Shown: positions 42,875 through 54,154 of the stretch, piece after piece
Numbering within the stretch: position 1 is the stretch's first letter
How the letters are laid out: each line of letters begins with the position of its first letter
NCBI GenBank assembly: GCA_020831805.1
Contig: JAFIFX010000005.1
Coordinates: 124,001 to 188,000, forward strand
Direction of reading: 5' to 3'
Length of the DNA: 64,000 bases
DNA from: Planctomycetota bacterium
GTDB taxonomy: Bacteria > Planctomycetota > Phycisphaerae > Phycisphaerales > UBA1924
Program-made: the position numbers and the translations under genes
Notes under the pieces: model-generated
What the model saw: only the letters and a program-made list of their open reading frames with translations
The model's database searches: none
Told to the model about the DNA's origin: nothing

Positions 42875-45709
42875 ATGGGCGGCATAACGGCTGGAGTCGG
42901 GCTATTCAGCGGGATCGATTCGGCCTCGCTGGTCGAGCAGCTCATCGCGTCGCAGTCGCGTCCGAAGCTGCTGGCTCAGCGTCGGCTCGTGCAGCTCCAG
43001 GGGCAGCAGGCGGCCTATCTGGACATCAACTCCCGGCTGAACGCGTTCAAGACCGCCGCGGCGGCGTTCCGGGTGAACAACGTGTTCAACGCGAAGAACG
43101 CGTTGAGCTCGGACGAGGGCGTCCTGACGGCGTCGGCGGGCAACTCGGCGGTGAACGGGAACTACAACTTCCTGGTCGACCGGCTGGTGACGACCCAGCA
43201 GATGCTCTCCCGGGGGTTCGCGAGCCGCAACGACGCGGCGATCGGGATCGATGCGTTGACCTTCGAGCCGCCCGAGGCCCGGCTGGATCGGGACACGGAC
43301 CTGAACGATCTGAACAATGGCAACGGGATCACCCGCGGGAAGATCGTGATCAACGGGCAGGACGTGGACCTGTCGCGGGTGAGCACGATGGGCGAGCTGC
43401 TGGACACGATCAACAGCGCGGAGACCGGCGCGACGGCGAGCGTCTCCAACGGATCGATCGTGCTGGACGGGGTGACGAGCCTGGCGAACAAGGGCGCGGC
43501 CAATGTGCTCGGGTCGCTCGGGTTGTCCAGCGCGACGATTGACGGCCAGCGGTACACCGGCGCGAATGTGTACGGGCTGGGGGCTAACACCGCGCTGTCC
43601 GCGTTGAACGACGGTCGCGGGGTGGACAGCCGAGACGCCTCGGGCGTCGGCGTCAGCGACTTCGCGATCATCGTCGGCGGCACGCAGGTGAATGTGCGGA
43701 TCGGGCAGATCGAGCAGACCGTCGACGGCGAGGTGACGATCGTCGAGGGACCGGCCTCGACCATGGGTCAGGTGATCGAACGGATCAACAAGGCGCTGGA
43801 CAATGCCGGTTTCGGCGACAATCTGGTCGCGTCGCTCAACGCATCGACCGGCGCGATCCAGTTCAGCAACAGCACGGGGGAGGAAGTGGTCATCCGCAAC
43901 GCGCGGATCGGCGCGGTCGACGCGACGACGACCGCGAACGACCTGGGCATCGCCGGGACCTACGGGGCGGGAAACTTTTCCGGGCGGCGGGTGCTGGCGG
44001 GGCTGAACACGGTGCTGCTATCGAGCATCAATGGCGGCCGCGGGCTGATGGACACCTCGGGGTCGCTTGCCTTTACGACCTCGGACGGCTCGAGCTTCAG
44101 CGTGAACATCGCGGGCGTGACGACGGTGGCCGAACTGATCAACCGGGTCAACAACGCGGGCTCCAACGACGGGCGGGTGACGATCTCCCTGGACGACATC
44201 GGCACCGGCCTGCGGGTCAAGGACAACACGGGTGGTACCGGGCCCTTCGTGATCGGCAACGGGGACGACGCGGACCCGGCCATGGCGCTGGGGCTGGCGG
44301 GGACGCACGAGGGGGGCGTCGCCAAGAGCTCGAACCTCCAGATGGCGTACATCGGCAAGTCGACACTGCTGAGCTCGCTGAACCGCGGAGACGGGATCGG
44401 GACGGGCCGGTTCGAGATCATCGACGGCAACTCGCTCTCGGCGACGATCAACATCAACAGCAACGACCGGACGCTCGGGGATGTGATCAAGAAGATCAAC
44501 GACGCCGGGCTGGCGGTGCGGGCGAGGATCAACGACAACGGCGACGGCATCGTGATCGAGGAGCAGGGCGGCACGACCGGGGGGTCGCGCATCCGCATCC
44601 GGGACACGGAGGGCGCGGTCGCGCGGAACCTGCGGATCAACGGCGAGGCGTCCGGGACGGGCGCGGACAACTTCGTCAACGGGTCGTTCGAGACGCGGAT
44701 CGAGTTCGAGCCGGGCGCGACCCTGGAGGACATCCGGCGGGCGATCAACAACTCGAACGCCGGCGTGCAGGCGAGCATCATCAACGACGGCAGCTCGAGC
44801 AACCCGTTCCGGCTGAGCCTGGTCTCGCAGCACTCCGGGCGGGACGGGCGGTTCCTGATCGACACGGGCGGGTTCGACCTGGGGCTGAACACCCTCGAGG
44901 AGGGCGAGAACGCCCGCGTGTTCTTCGGATCGTCCAACCCGGCCAACGGCGTGCTGGTCAACAGCACGACGAACACGATCGACGGACTGATCGAGGGCGT
45001 GACGCTGAATCTGCGGCAGGTCTCGGAGAACCCGGTGTCGGTCTCGGTCACCACGAACACCGAGGAGATCGAGAAGAAGGTCAAGGCGATGGTCGACGCT
45101 TTCAACAGCGTGATCGAGCGGATCGACTTCCAGTCCCGGTACAACGAGGAAACGAAGGAGCGCGGGCCGCTGCTGGGCGACGGCACGCTGATCTCGCTGC
45201 GGAGCCGGCTGTTCAGCACGGCGCGATCGAGCAACGACGGGTTCACGGGCACTTTCGACACGCTGTCGCGGGTGGGCGTCGTGGCGGGAACGGGGGGCAA
45301 GCTGAGCTTCAACGCGGAGCGGTTCCGCGCGGCGTACGCGGACGACCCCGCGGCGGTGGAGGCGTTGTTCACCCGGCGTGACATCCGGCCGCCGGATACC
45401 GGGCCGGATGACAACGGGGTGACCATCGTCAACCCGGACCGGCCGACCGAGTTCGACGCCCTGGGCGTGGTGGCGCAGCTGGAACAGCTTGCCGAGTCGT
45501 ATGTCGGGAGCATCGGGGGCATCCTGCAGAACCGCAACACCGCGCTGGACAGCCAGATCAAGCTTCAGGAAGGCCGGATCGCGTCGATCCAGCGCACGCT
45601 CGACAGCAAGCGGGACATCCTGCTGCGGCAGTTCCTCTCGATGGAGCAGGCGATTGCGGCGTTCCAGACGCAGGGATCGGCCCTGTCGCAGATCTCGCTG
45701 ATCGGCTGA
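42875..45709 (+). CDS. fliD: flagellar hook-associated protein 2 (filament cap), extended
   Basis: FliD forms the cap under which flagellin polymerises. This protein has 944 residues, about twice the E. coli length. The N-terminal domain starts GLFSGIDSASLVEQLI and the C-terminal D0/D1 region (about 700-944) is typical (VKAMVDAFNSVIERI, then coiled-coil end). The central part contains at least three repeats that start with a LLSSLNRGDGI-like motif and end in TLGDVIKKIND-like helices (around 235-310, 385-425 and 495-560), which match the flagellin hook IN motif. The repeats explain the extra length. GGAGG precedes the ATG. fliS follows. Confidence 0.93.
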   Translation: MGGITAGVGLFSGIDSASLVEQLIASQSRPKLLAQRRLVQLQGQQAAYLDINSRLNAFKTAAAAFRVNNVFNAKNALSSDEGVLTASAGNSAVNGNYNFLVDRLVTTQQMLSRGFASRNDAAIGIDALTFEPPEARLDRDTDLNDLNNGNGITRGKIVINGQDVDLSRVSTMGELLDTINSAETGATASVSNGSIVLDGVTSLANKGAANVLGSLGLSSATIDGQRYTGANVYGLGANTALSALNDGRGVDSRDASGVGVSDFAIIVGGTQVNVRIGQIEQTVDGEVTIVEGPASTMGQVIERINKALDNAGFGDNLVASLNASTGAIQFSNSTGEEVVIRNARIGAVDATTTANDLGIAGTYGAGNFSGRRVLAGLNTVLLSSINGGRGLMDTSGSLAFTTSDGSSFSVNIAGVTTVAELINRVNNAGSNDGRVTISLDDIGTGLRVKDNTGGTGPFVIGNGDDADPAMALGLAGTHEGGVAKSSNLQMAYIGKSTLLSSLNRGDGIGTGRFEIIDGNSLSATININSNDRTLGDVIKKINDAGLAVRARINDNGDGIVIEEQGGTTGGSRIRIRDTEGAVARNLRINGEASGTGADNFVNGSFETRIEFEPGATLEDIRRAINNSNAGVQASIINDGSSSNPFRLSLVSQHSGRDGRFLIDTGGFDLGLNTLEEGENARVFFGSSNPANGVLVNSTTNTIDGLIEGVTLNLRQVSENPVSVSVTTNTEEIEKKVKAMVDAFNSVIERIDFQSRYNEETKERGPLLGDGTLISLRSRLFSTARSSNDGFTGTFDTLSRVGVVAGTGGKLSFNAERFRAAYADDPAAVEALFTRRDIRPPDTGPDDNGVTIVNPDRPTEFDALGVVAQLEQLAESYVGSIGGILQNRNTALDSQIKLQEGRIASIQRTLDSKRDILLRQFLSMEQAIAAFQTQGSALSQISLIG

Positions 45710-45717
45710 GAACTCGC

Positions 45718-45748
45718 TCAAGACCACACCGCACAGGGCCGATAGTTT
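45718..45748 (+). promoter_or_regulatory. candidate fliS promoter
   Basis: TCAAGACC (45718-45725), a 12-bp gap and GCCGATAG (45738-45745) resemble the sigma-28 pattern TAAAGTTT-N11-GCCGATAA. TAGTTT (45743-45748) overlaps it and lies 5 nt before the ATG, so a leaderless housekeeping promoter is the alternative reading. Confidence 0.4.
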
Positions 45749-45753
45749 CGCCG

Positions 45754-46194
45754 ATGAGCCACACCGACACCACCACCGCGTATCTTCGTTCCAAGGTCAT
45801 GAGCGCCTCGCCGGAGGAGCTGCGCCTGATGCTGCTCGACGGCGCGCTCCGCTTCGCCCACCAGGCGCGGACCGGGCTGGAGTCGAAGAACTACGAGCTG
45901 ACCTATTCGGGCTTCAGCCAGTGCCGGGCCATCGTGATGGAGCTGATCAACACGATCAACGCCTCGGCGAACCCTGAGCTGGGCGAGAAGGTCCGCAGCC
46001 TGTACGCGTTCTTCTACTCCGAGCTGATCACGGCGAGCTTCGACCGCGACATCCCGCGGCTGGACAAGGTGATCGAGCTGCTCGAGTACGAGCGCGAGAC
46101 CTGGGCCATGCTGATGGAGCGGCTGGTGGAAGAACGCCGCGCGGGCGTGGGGGCGGCGGGGTCGCAGCCCGGCAAGATCAGCCTGAGCGCGTGA
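45754..46194 (+). CDS. fliS: flagellar export chaperone FliS
   Basis: A 146-residue helical protein with the FliS opening AYLRSKVMSASPEELRLML and the later LELTYSGFSQCRAIVMELIN-like helix. FliS binds the C-terminus of flagellin in the cytoplasm and prevents early polymerisation. The order fliD-fliS is common. The 3' end overlaps the convergent holB gene by 17 bp. Confidence 0.93.
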   Translation: MSHTDTTTAYLRSKVMSASPEELRLMLLDGALRFAHQARTGLESKNYELTYSGFSQCRAIVMELINTINASANPELGEKVRSLYAFFYSELITASFDRDIPRLDKVIELLEYERETWAMLMERLVEERRAGVGAAGSQPGKISLSA

Positions 46195-47377
46195 GCACGC
46201 CCGCCGGGCGCGCGGAGATCGCCGCGGCGAGGTGCTCGAAGACCAGTTTCATGTTGACGCTCGAATCGAGGTAGCGCTGGGCCTGCCCCACCGCTTCGAC
46301 CGCGCCGAGCGACCACGCCCGGCGCCGGGGATCGGCAAGGCCGGCGCGGGCGCGGTCCCCCACCAGGGCGAGCATGCGCCGGGCGCCGAGGCGGTTGGCG
46401 GCGTCCTTGGAGCGGTTCTCGCCGCGCGGATCGCCCTGCTTGACCCATTCCTTGGCCCAGTCGTCGATCAGCGAGCCCATGATGGCGCCGAGTTCGACGG
46501 GGTGGACGCCGCGCTCGGCCTCGTCGAGGTGCGGGGTGATGGCCCGGTGCCACTGGTAGACGCCCGACTCGTGCATGGCCAGGAGGCGGCCGGGGGAACC
46601 GTCCGCGGCTCGGAGGAACCAGTCGCGTTCCTCGCCGGTGACGCCGAGGTCGGCTCGGGCGAGCCAGACCCGCATGGCCTCGTCGGGCAGGGGCGCGAAG
46701 GCGATGCGTTGGCAGCGGCTGCGGATGGTGGGCAGGAGCCGGTCCTCGCTGGAGGTCACCAGGATGATGACCGTGCCGGGGGCGGGCTCCTCGAGGGTCT
46801 TGAGGATGGCGTTCTGGGTGGTGGCGTTGGAGGCGTGACGGTCCATCAGTTCCGCCTCGTCGACGATGAAGACCTTGCCGGCCATCGAGCCCGTGCGCAT
46901 CACCGCGGCGAGTGACGCCGGGCGGATCAGGTGGGTGTCGACGACATCCTTGGCGATGGTGGTCAGCTTGGAGTTTCGGACGCTGGCCTCGGACGAGAAG
47001 CGGGCCAACTCCTTGACGATCACATGCAGGTCCGGGTGGGTGCCCGAGCCGAGCAGGGCCTGGGTGGGCGAGTCGGGGTCGGGGGCGTACCGGCCGGAGC
47101 CGTCCTTGGCGGTGGTCGGGTCGAGGAGCGTGGCGGCCCAGGCCAGGGCGGTGGTGAACTTCCCGACGCCCTCGGGCCCGTGGAAGATCCAGGCGTGGTG
47201 CAGGCGGCCGGAGGCCATCGCCTCGGCGAGCCGGGCGACGGCGCGGTCCTGGCCGATGACCGAGGCGAGGGGCTTGGGGGTGGGCAGGTCGAGGACGGCG
47301 CGATCGTCGGGCGGACCGACGACCTTGGCCCTGGGTGCCTTTTTGCTCGCGGATTTTTTGGTGACCTTTTTCGCCAT
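46178..47377 (-). CDS. holB: DNA polymerase III delta-prime subunit
   Basis: A 399-residue clamp-loader AAA+ protein. Motifs: VIGQDRAVARLAEAM, the P-loop-like GPEGVGKFT in which the usual Ser/Thr after Lys is Phe, the Walker B-like KVFIVDEAELM, and SRCQRIAF (arginine finger SRC). The degenerate P-loop fits delta-prime, which does not hydrolyse ATP. The N-terminus (AKKVTKKSASKKAPRAK) is a Lys-rich tail encoded by an A/T-rich patch. The ATG at 47377 is preferred over a longer in-frame start. It is divergent from alaS. Confidence 0.88.
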   Translation of the reverse strand: MAKKVTKKSASKKAPRAKVVGPPDDRAVLDLPTPKPLASVIGQDRAVARLAEAMASGRLHHAWIFHGPEGVGKFTTALAWAATLLDPTTAKDGSGRYAPDPDSPTQALLGSGTHPDLHVIVKELARFSSEASVRNSKLTTIAKDVVDTHLIRPASLAAVMRTGSMAGKVFIVDEAELMDRHASNATTQNAILKTLEEPAPGTVIILVTSSEDRLLPTIRSRCQRIAFAPLPDEAMRVWLARADLGVTGEERDWFLRAADGSPGRLLAMHESGVYQWHRAITPHLDEAERGVHPVELGAIMGSLIDDWAKEWVKQGDPRGENRSKDAANRLGARRMLALVGDRARAGLADPRRRAWSLGAVEAVGQAQRYLDSSVNMKLVFEHLAAAISARPAGVLTRSG

Positions 47378-47499
47378 GGGCTCGTGAGGATACCCCAGCG
47401 GATCCGGGCTCGGGACGCGCCGGGGTCCGGGGCCCCGTAGGATCCACGCGAACGGGGACGGAGCCCCGAGCCACGCCACTTTCTGGGGATATCCCACCC

Positions 47500-50432
<2,933 letters not shown>

Positions 50433-50436
<4 letters not shown>

Positions 50437-50789
50437 GCGAGCAACCCCAACCGCCTGAGAATCAAGAAGATACGCCGAAGCGCGATCCCCGCCTGGAGAT
50501 TCCTGAGATCCTGCGCCAGCCGGTGGAGCATCCGTCCAAGACCCCCAAGCCGCCCTCGGTCATGGCGACCAGCGTCGGGGAAGCTGGCATCGCGATGGCG
50601 ATCGCGATCGATTTCCTAGTAGTGATCGCGGCCGGGGGCGCCGGGGGCTGGCTGCTGGACTGGTGGCTTGGCTGGTCGCCGTACGGGATCGTGACGGGGT
50701 TCCTGCTGGGGTTTGTGGTGGGCTTGGTGCGGCTGCTGCAGCGGGTCGCGAAGGACGACGCCAAGCCGCAGGGCCGGGCGAAGAAATAG
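50433..50789 (+). CDS. atpZ: AtpZ/AtpI-like ATP synthase accessory protein
   Basis: A 118-residue protein with a Pro-rich soluble N-terminus and two transmembrane helices (about 50-75 and 82-102), including GGWLLDWWLGWSPYGIVTG, a pattern of the AtpZ/AtpI group. These small proteins assist c-ring assembly or Mg2+ uptake in F-type ATP synthases. It overlaps the alaS stop by 4 bp (ATGA) and precedes the F0 genes, which supports the assignment. The exact subfamily is uncertain. Confidence 0.82.
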
Positions 50790-50909
50790 CCCGGACGCTC
50801 GCCAGCATGGCCCGACGCACCTACCATCGCTCCCCCCTCGGGCGGGCCCGAGGCCCGTGGGGAACTTCGTGCCACTTCGTCCGGGCCGGACATCGATCCG
50901 GAGTCGCCT

Positions 50910-51380
50910 TTGACCCCCCCGACCGCACCCATCAACCGACGCCTGTTCGCCATCGCGGTGGCCGCGGCGACGCTGTGTGCGCTGGGGGCGGGGCTGATGC
51001 TCGCGTCCCGCGCGGGCGCGGAGGGATCGGCCCTGATCGCGATCGGCGCGGTGATCCTGGCGGGGGGCATGCTGTCGGTGCCCGCGATGCTGGGGTCGTG
51101 GCTGATCAAGGACGATATCTGGGGCCTGGTGGTGCTGGGCATCACGGCGTTCCGGACGGTGCTGGGCATCGGCGGGATGTTCGTGCTGATCGAACTGGTC
51201 GGGCTGCCGCGCCATGCGGTCGTCCACGCGTTGCTGGCGGGGGTCATGCTGCTGACGACGGCCGAGGCCGCGGCGGCGGTGTGGCAGCTCCAACGCCAGC
51301 AGGCCGCCCGGACGGTCGCTTCCACCGATGAAACCTCGCCCCGGAACGGCGTCGCGACGCCCGCTCGGAGGAGTTCCTGA
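50910..51380 (+). CDS. small membrane protein of the ATP synthase operon (AtpI-like position)
   Basis: A 156-residue protein with four hydrophobic helices and a polar C-terminus. TTG is the start, with GGAG 6 nt upstream. It has no strong motif, but lies between atpZ and atpB, and its stop overlaps the atpB start (TGATG), which is the usual place of AtpI. It may be a divergent AtpI that helps assembly of the c-ring. Confidence 0.7.
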   Translation: MTPPTAPINRRLFAIAVAAATLCALGAGLMLASRAGAEGSALIAIGAVILAGGMLSVPAMLGSWLIKDDIWGLVVLGITAFRTVLGIGGMFVLIELVGLPRHAVVHALLAGVMLLTTAEAAAAVWQLQRQQAARTVASTDETSPRNGVATPARRSS

Positions 51381-52336
51381 TGCTGTCGAGTTCGTTGATG
51401 CTGGCCGCGGCGAACCCCGCCGACCATGTGTACAACCACCCTTTCTGGGTCACCGAGGGCGGCCTGTGGCTCTGGTCGGCTCAGCAGGGCACCCTGGTGC
51501 TCAGCCTGATCATCATCGTGATCGTGGGGCTCTGGTTCGCCAAGCAGGTGCAGACCGGCCCGGCGTCGGACGGTTCGGCGGCATACACCACGAAGAACCC
51601 GTTCGCCCACATGCTCGAGGTGATCTGCGTGTATCTCCGCGAGGAGATCGCCCGCCCGCTGCTGGGCGACCGCACGAACAAGCTGATGCCGTTCCTGTGG
51701 ACGATCTTCTGGTTCGTCCTGGTCAACAACATGCTGGGCATGGTGCCGCTGCTGGACCTGATGCACCTGCTCAACTCTGACTGGAAAAAGGCCCACATCG
51801 CCCCGATCGGCGGGACGGCGACGCAGAACATCGCCGTGACCGGCGTCCTCGCCGTGATCGCGATGATCTTCTTCAACCTGATCGCGATCCGCCACCTCGG
51901 CATCGGCGGGTTTTTGAAGCACATGACCGCGGGAGCCCCGTTTCCCGCCTCCATCGCCGTGTTCGCGCTTGAGATCCTGGGCCAGTTCGTCATCAAGCCG
52001 TTCGCCCTGGCCGTGCGTCTGGCGGCGAACATGACCGGCGGCCATGTTCTCCTCGCTGTCGTGCTCTTTTTCTCGGGCATGGTGGTCAATCAGGGGTTCT
52101 TTGTGCGGGCCCCCGTCACCCTCATCTCCGTTGTGGGCGGATTCGCCGTCTTCCTGCTTGAGGTGTTCGTGGCCTTCATGCAGGCGTTCATCTTCATGTT
52201 CCTGGTCACGGTGTTCATCGCCCTGATGGACCACGACCATGATCATGAGCACGACCACGAGCACGAGCACCACGATGAGCACGAGCGTGCCCCGGACGCC
52301 GATCCCGTGGCCGTGCCCATCCCCAACCCCGCTTGA
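51380..52336 (+). CDS. atpB: ATP synthase F0 subunit a with His-rich tail
   Basis: A 318-residue subunit a. The essential Arg is in ALAVRLAANMTGGH, and helices around NNMLGMVPLL and GFAVFLLEVFVAFMQAFIFM are typical. After the last helix the protein ends with about 20 residues rich in His, Asp and Glu (DHDHDHEHDHEHEHHDEHER) and a Pro-rich end. The tail is not part of the family core and could bind metal ions. The start codon overlaps the stop of the upstream gene. Confidence 0.95.
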   Translation: MLSSSLMLAAANPADHVYNHPFWVTEGGLWLWSAQQGTLVLSLIIIVIVGLWFAKQVQTGPASDGSAAYTTKNPFAHMLEVICVYLREEIARPLLGDRTNKLMPFLWTIFWFVLVNNMLGMVPLLDLMHLLNSDWKKAHIAPIGGTATQNIAVTGVLAVIAMIFFNLIAIRHLGIGGFLKHMTAGAPFPASIAVFALEILGQFVIKPFALAVRLAANMTGGHVLLAVVLFFSGMVVNQGFFVRAPVTLISVVGGFAVFLLEVFVAFMQAFIFMFLVTVFIALMDHDHDHEHDHEHEHHDEHERAPDADPVAVPIPNPA

Positions 52337-52421
52337 TTCCGTCCGCGTCCGCGTGTGGACGCAGCCATCCATGCTTCTTGACCGACGATCTCGTCACACC
52401 AGATAAGGAAGGAACGAAAGA

Positions 52422-52721
52422 ATGTCTCTGATCAGCAAGCTTCTCCCCGTCGGCGTCCTGGCCGCTCTCCCCGCGACCGCGATGGCGCAGGACGCCGCTG
52501 CCGCCGCCGGCGCCAGCATGGGCAAGGGCCTGGCCGTCATCGGTGGCGGTCTGGCGGTTCTGGGCGCGGGCATCGGCATCGGCCTGATCGGCAAGGCCGC
52601 GACCGAGTCAATGGCCCGCCAGCCCGAGGTGGCCGGCAAGGTGCAGATCGCCGCGATCATCCTGGCGGTGTTCATCGAAGGCGCCACCATTTTCGCCGTC
52701 GCCGCGGGCTTCATCGCCTGA
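52422..52721 (+). CDS. atpE: ATP synthase F0 subunit c with N-terminal leader
   Basis: A 99-residue subunit c. The two-helix core (about 33-99) has the Gly-rich GAGIGIGLIGKAATESMARQ and the ion-binding Glu in LAVFIEGATIFAV. The residue after Glu is Gly, which fits proton rather than Na+ coupling. The first 23 residues look like a signal peptide (ending ATAMAQ), as reported for some planctomycete c subunits, and would be removed before ring assembly. AAGGAAGGA lies before the ATG. Confidence 0.95.
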   Translation: MSLISKLLPVGVLAALPATAMAQDAAAAAGASMGKGLAVIGGGLAVLGAGIGIGLIGKAATESMARQPEVAGKVQIAAIILAVFIEGATIFAVAAGFIA

Positions 52722-52815
52722 TCGGATCCTGAACACGCGTGCCGACGCCGAAAGGCCTCGGCACGCCTTGAAACACCCCCGTCCGCGGCGTCCGCCGCGA
52801 GAGGAGTCGTGCGAT

Positions 52816-53397
52816 ATGTCGATGCTTAAGCGGACCGCCGCCCTGACCGCACTGGCCATGATGACCGCGACCGTGCACGCGGCCGACGATCTCCAGGCCG
52901 TTCCGACCATGAACTCCGGTATTGTCCCGGCCATCACCGCGCTCGTTGTCTTCGTCATTTCCGCCGCCTTCCTCGGCACGGTGGTCTGGCCGAAGCTCAA
53001 CGGCGCCCTGGACGAGCGTGCGGCCAAGATCCGCAGCGAGATCGAGTCCGCCGAGGAGGCCCGCCGCCAGGCCCGCGAGGCCCTGGAGGAGTACGAGCGC
53101 AACCTCGCCGAGGCCCGCGCCGAGGCTCAGAAGATGCTCGAGGAGACCCGGGCCCAGCAGGGCGCGATGGCCGCCGAGATCCGCTCCAAGGCCGACGCCG
53201 AGCTGAGCCACATGCGTGCGAAGGCCAAGGTGGAGATCGAGGCGGCCAAGAAGCAGGCCATCGCCGAGATCTACTCCGAGTCGGTCCTGCTCGCCACCGC
53301 GATGGCCGGCAAGATTCTGGAACGCGAGGTCAGCGCGACCGACCACAAGCGTCTGACCGACGAGTCGATCGACCAGCTCAGGTCCGCCAACGCCTGA
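52816..53397 (+). CDS. atpF: ATP synthase F0 subunit b with N-terminal leader
   Basis: A 193-residue subunit b. Residues 1-24 form a signal-peptide-like leader ending HAADD; a transmembrane helix follows (about 42-62, IVPAITALVVFVISAAFLGTVV), then a long coiled coil (about 70-160) that forms the peripheral stalk. GAGGAG is about 9 nt before the ATG. It belongs to the operon with atpB, atpE and atpH. Confidence 0.94.
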   Translation: MSMLKRTAALTALAMMTATVHAADDLQAVPTMNSGIVPAITALVVFVISAAFLGTVVWPKLNGALDERAAKIRSEIESAEEARRQAREALEEYERNLAEARAEAQKMLEETRAQQGAMAAEIRSKADAELSHMRAKAKVEIEAAKKQAIAEIYSESVLLATAMAGKILEREVSATDHKRLTDESIDQLRSANA

Positions 53398-53418
53398 TCC
53401 CACCACCGGCCCCTCCCC

Positions 53419-53448
53419 GCCAGACCCCGCCCCGCCAGACCCCGCCCC
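53419..53448. repeat. 15-bp direct repeat between atpF and atpH
   Basis: GCCAGACCCCGCCCC occurs twice in tandem at 53419-53433 and 53434-53448, followed by a partial third start. It fills most of the short atpF-atpH gap and may vary in copy number. Confidence 0.8.
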
Positions 53449-53473
53449 GCCCGACGGCGACCGGAGACGACCC

Positions 53474-54073
53474 ATGCCCCTGATCGAAACCGCCCCCGAC
53501 GCGCTGGCCAAGGTGTACGCTCGGGCCCTGTTCGACGCCGCCGAGGGCGAGGACGCGTCCGAGGCGGTGCTCGGCGAGCTGGAGCAGATCCTCGAGTTGT
53601 CACGCAACGAGAAGGACTTCTCCGAGGTGCTGGCGTCGCGGCTGATCGACGCGGGCAAGCGCGATGCACTGCTCGTGCGCCTGTTCGAGGGGCGCGTCTC
53701 CGAACGCACGCTCAAGTTCCTGCGTCTGCTCAACCGCAAGGGCCGCCTGGGCCATCTCTCCCCCATCACCGCCGCGCTGGACGAGCTGGTGCAGGAGCGG
53801 TTCCGCCGGATCGAGGTCGACGTCTACACCGTCGAGCCGGTCGGCCAGGGCGAGCTGGACACGCTGAACAAGCGGCTGTCCGAGACGCTCGGCAAGCAGA
53901 TCGTCCTGCACCCGTACACCGACCCGAGCATGATCGGGGGCATCCGGCTGCGGCTGGGCGACCAGCTCATCGACGCCTCCGTCCGCTCGGAGCTCAACCG
54001 CCTGCGCGAGCGGCTGCTCGGCCAGACCGGCAGCGTCCGCGCCCGAGCCAACGACATCCTCGACCGCGGCTGA
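53474..54073 (+). CDS. atpH: ATP synthase F1 subunit delta
   Basis: A 199-residue delta subunit that links F1 to the stalk. AKVYARALFDAAEG at the start and IGGIRLRLGDQLIDASVRSELNRLRERL at the end, here given in two overlapping parts, are family signatures. A good GGAGACGAC precedes the ATG. In most operons atpA, atpG, atpD and atpC follow; here pgk follows after 81 bp, so the other F1 genes must lie elsewhere. Confidence 0.94.
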   Translation: MPLIETAPDALAKVYARALFDAAEGEDASEAVLGELEQILELSRNEKDFSEVLASRLIDAGKRDALLVRLFEGRVSERTLKFLRLLNRKGRLGHLSPITAALDELVQERFRRIEVDVYTVEPVGQGELDTLNKRLSETLGKQIVLHPYTDPSMIGGIRLRLGDQLIDASVRSELNRLRERLLGQTGSVRARANDILDRG

Positions 54074-54154
54074 GCCCGCGGTCCCCCACGCTCACCGATC
54101 GCCCGGCTCCCGGGCCGCACACACGGCTCCGAGGGCCCGACCCCAGGAGCCGTC

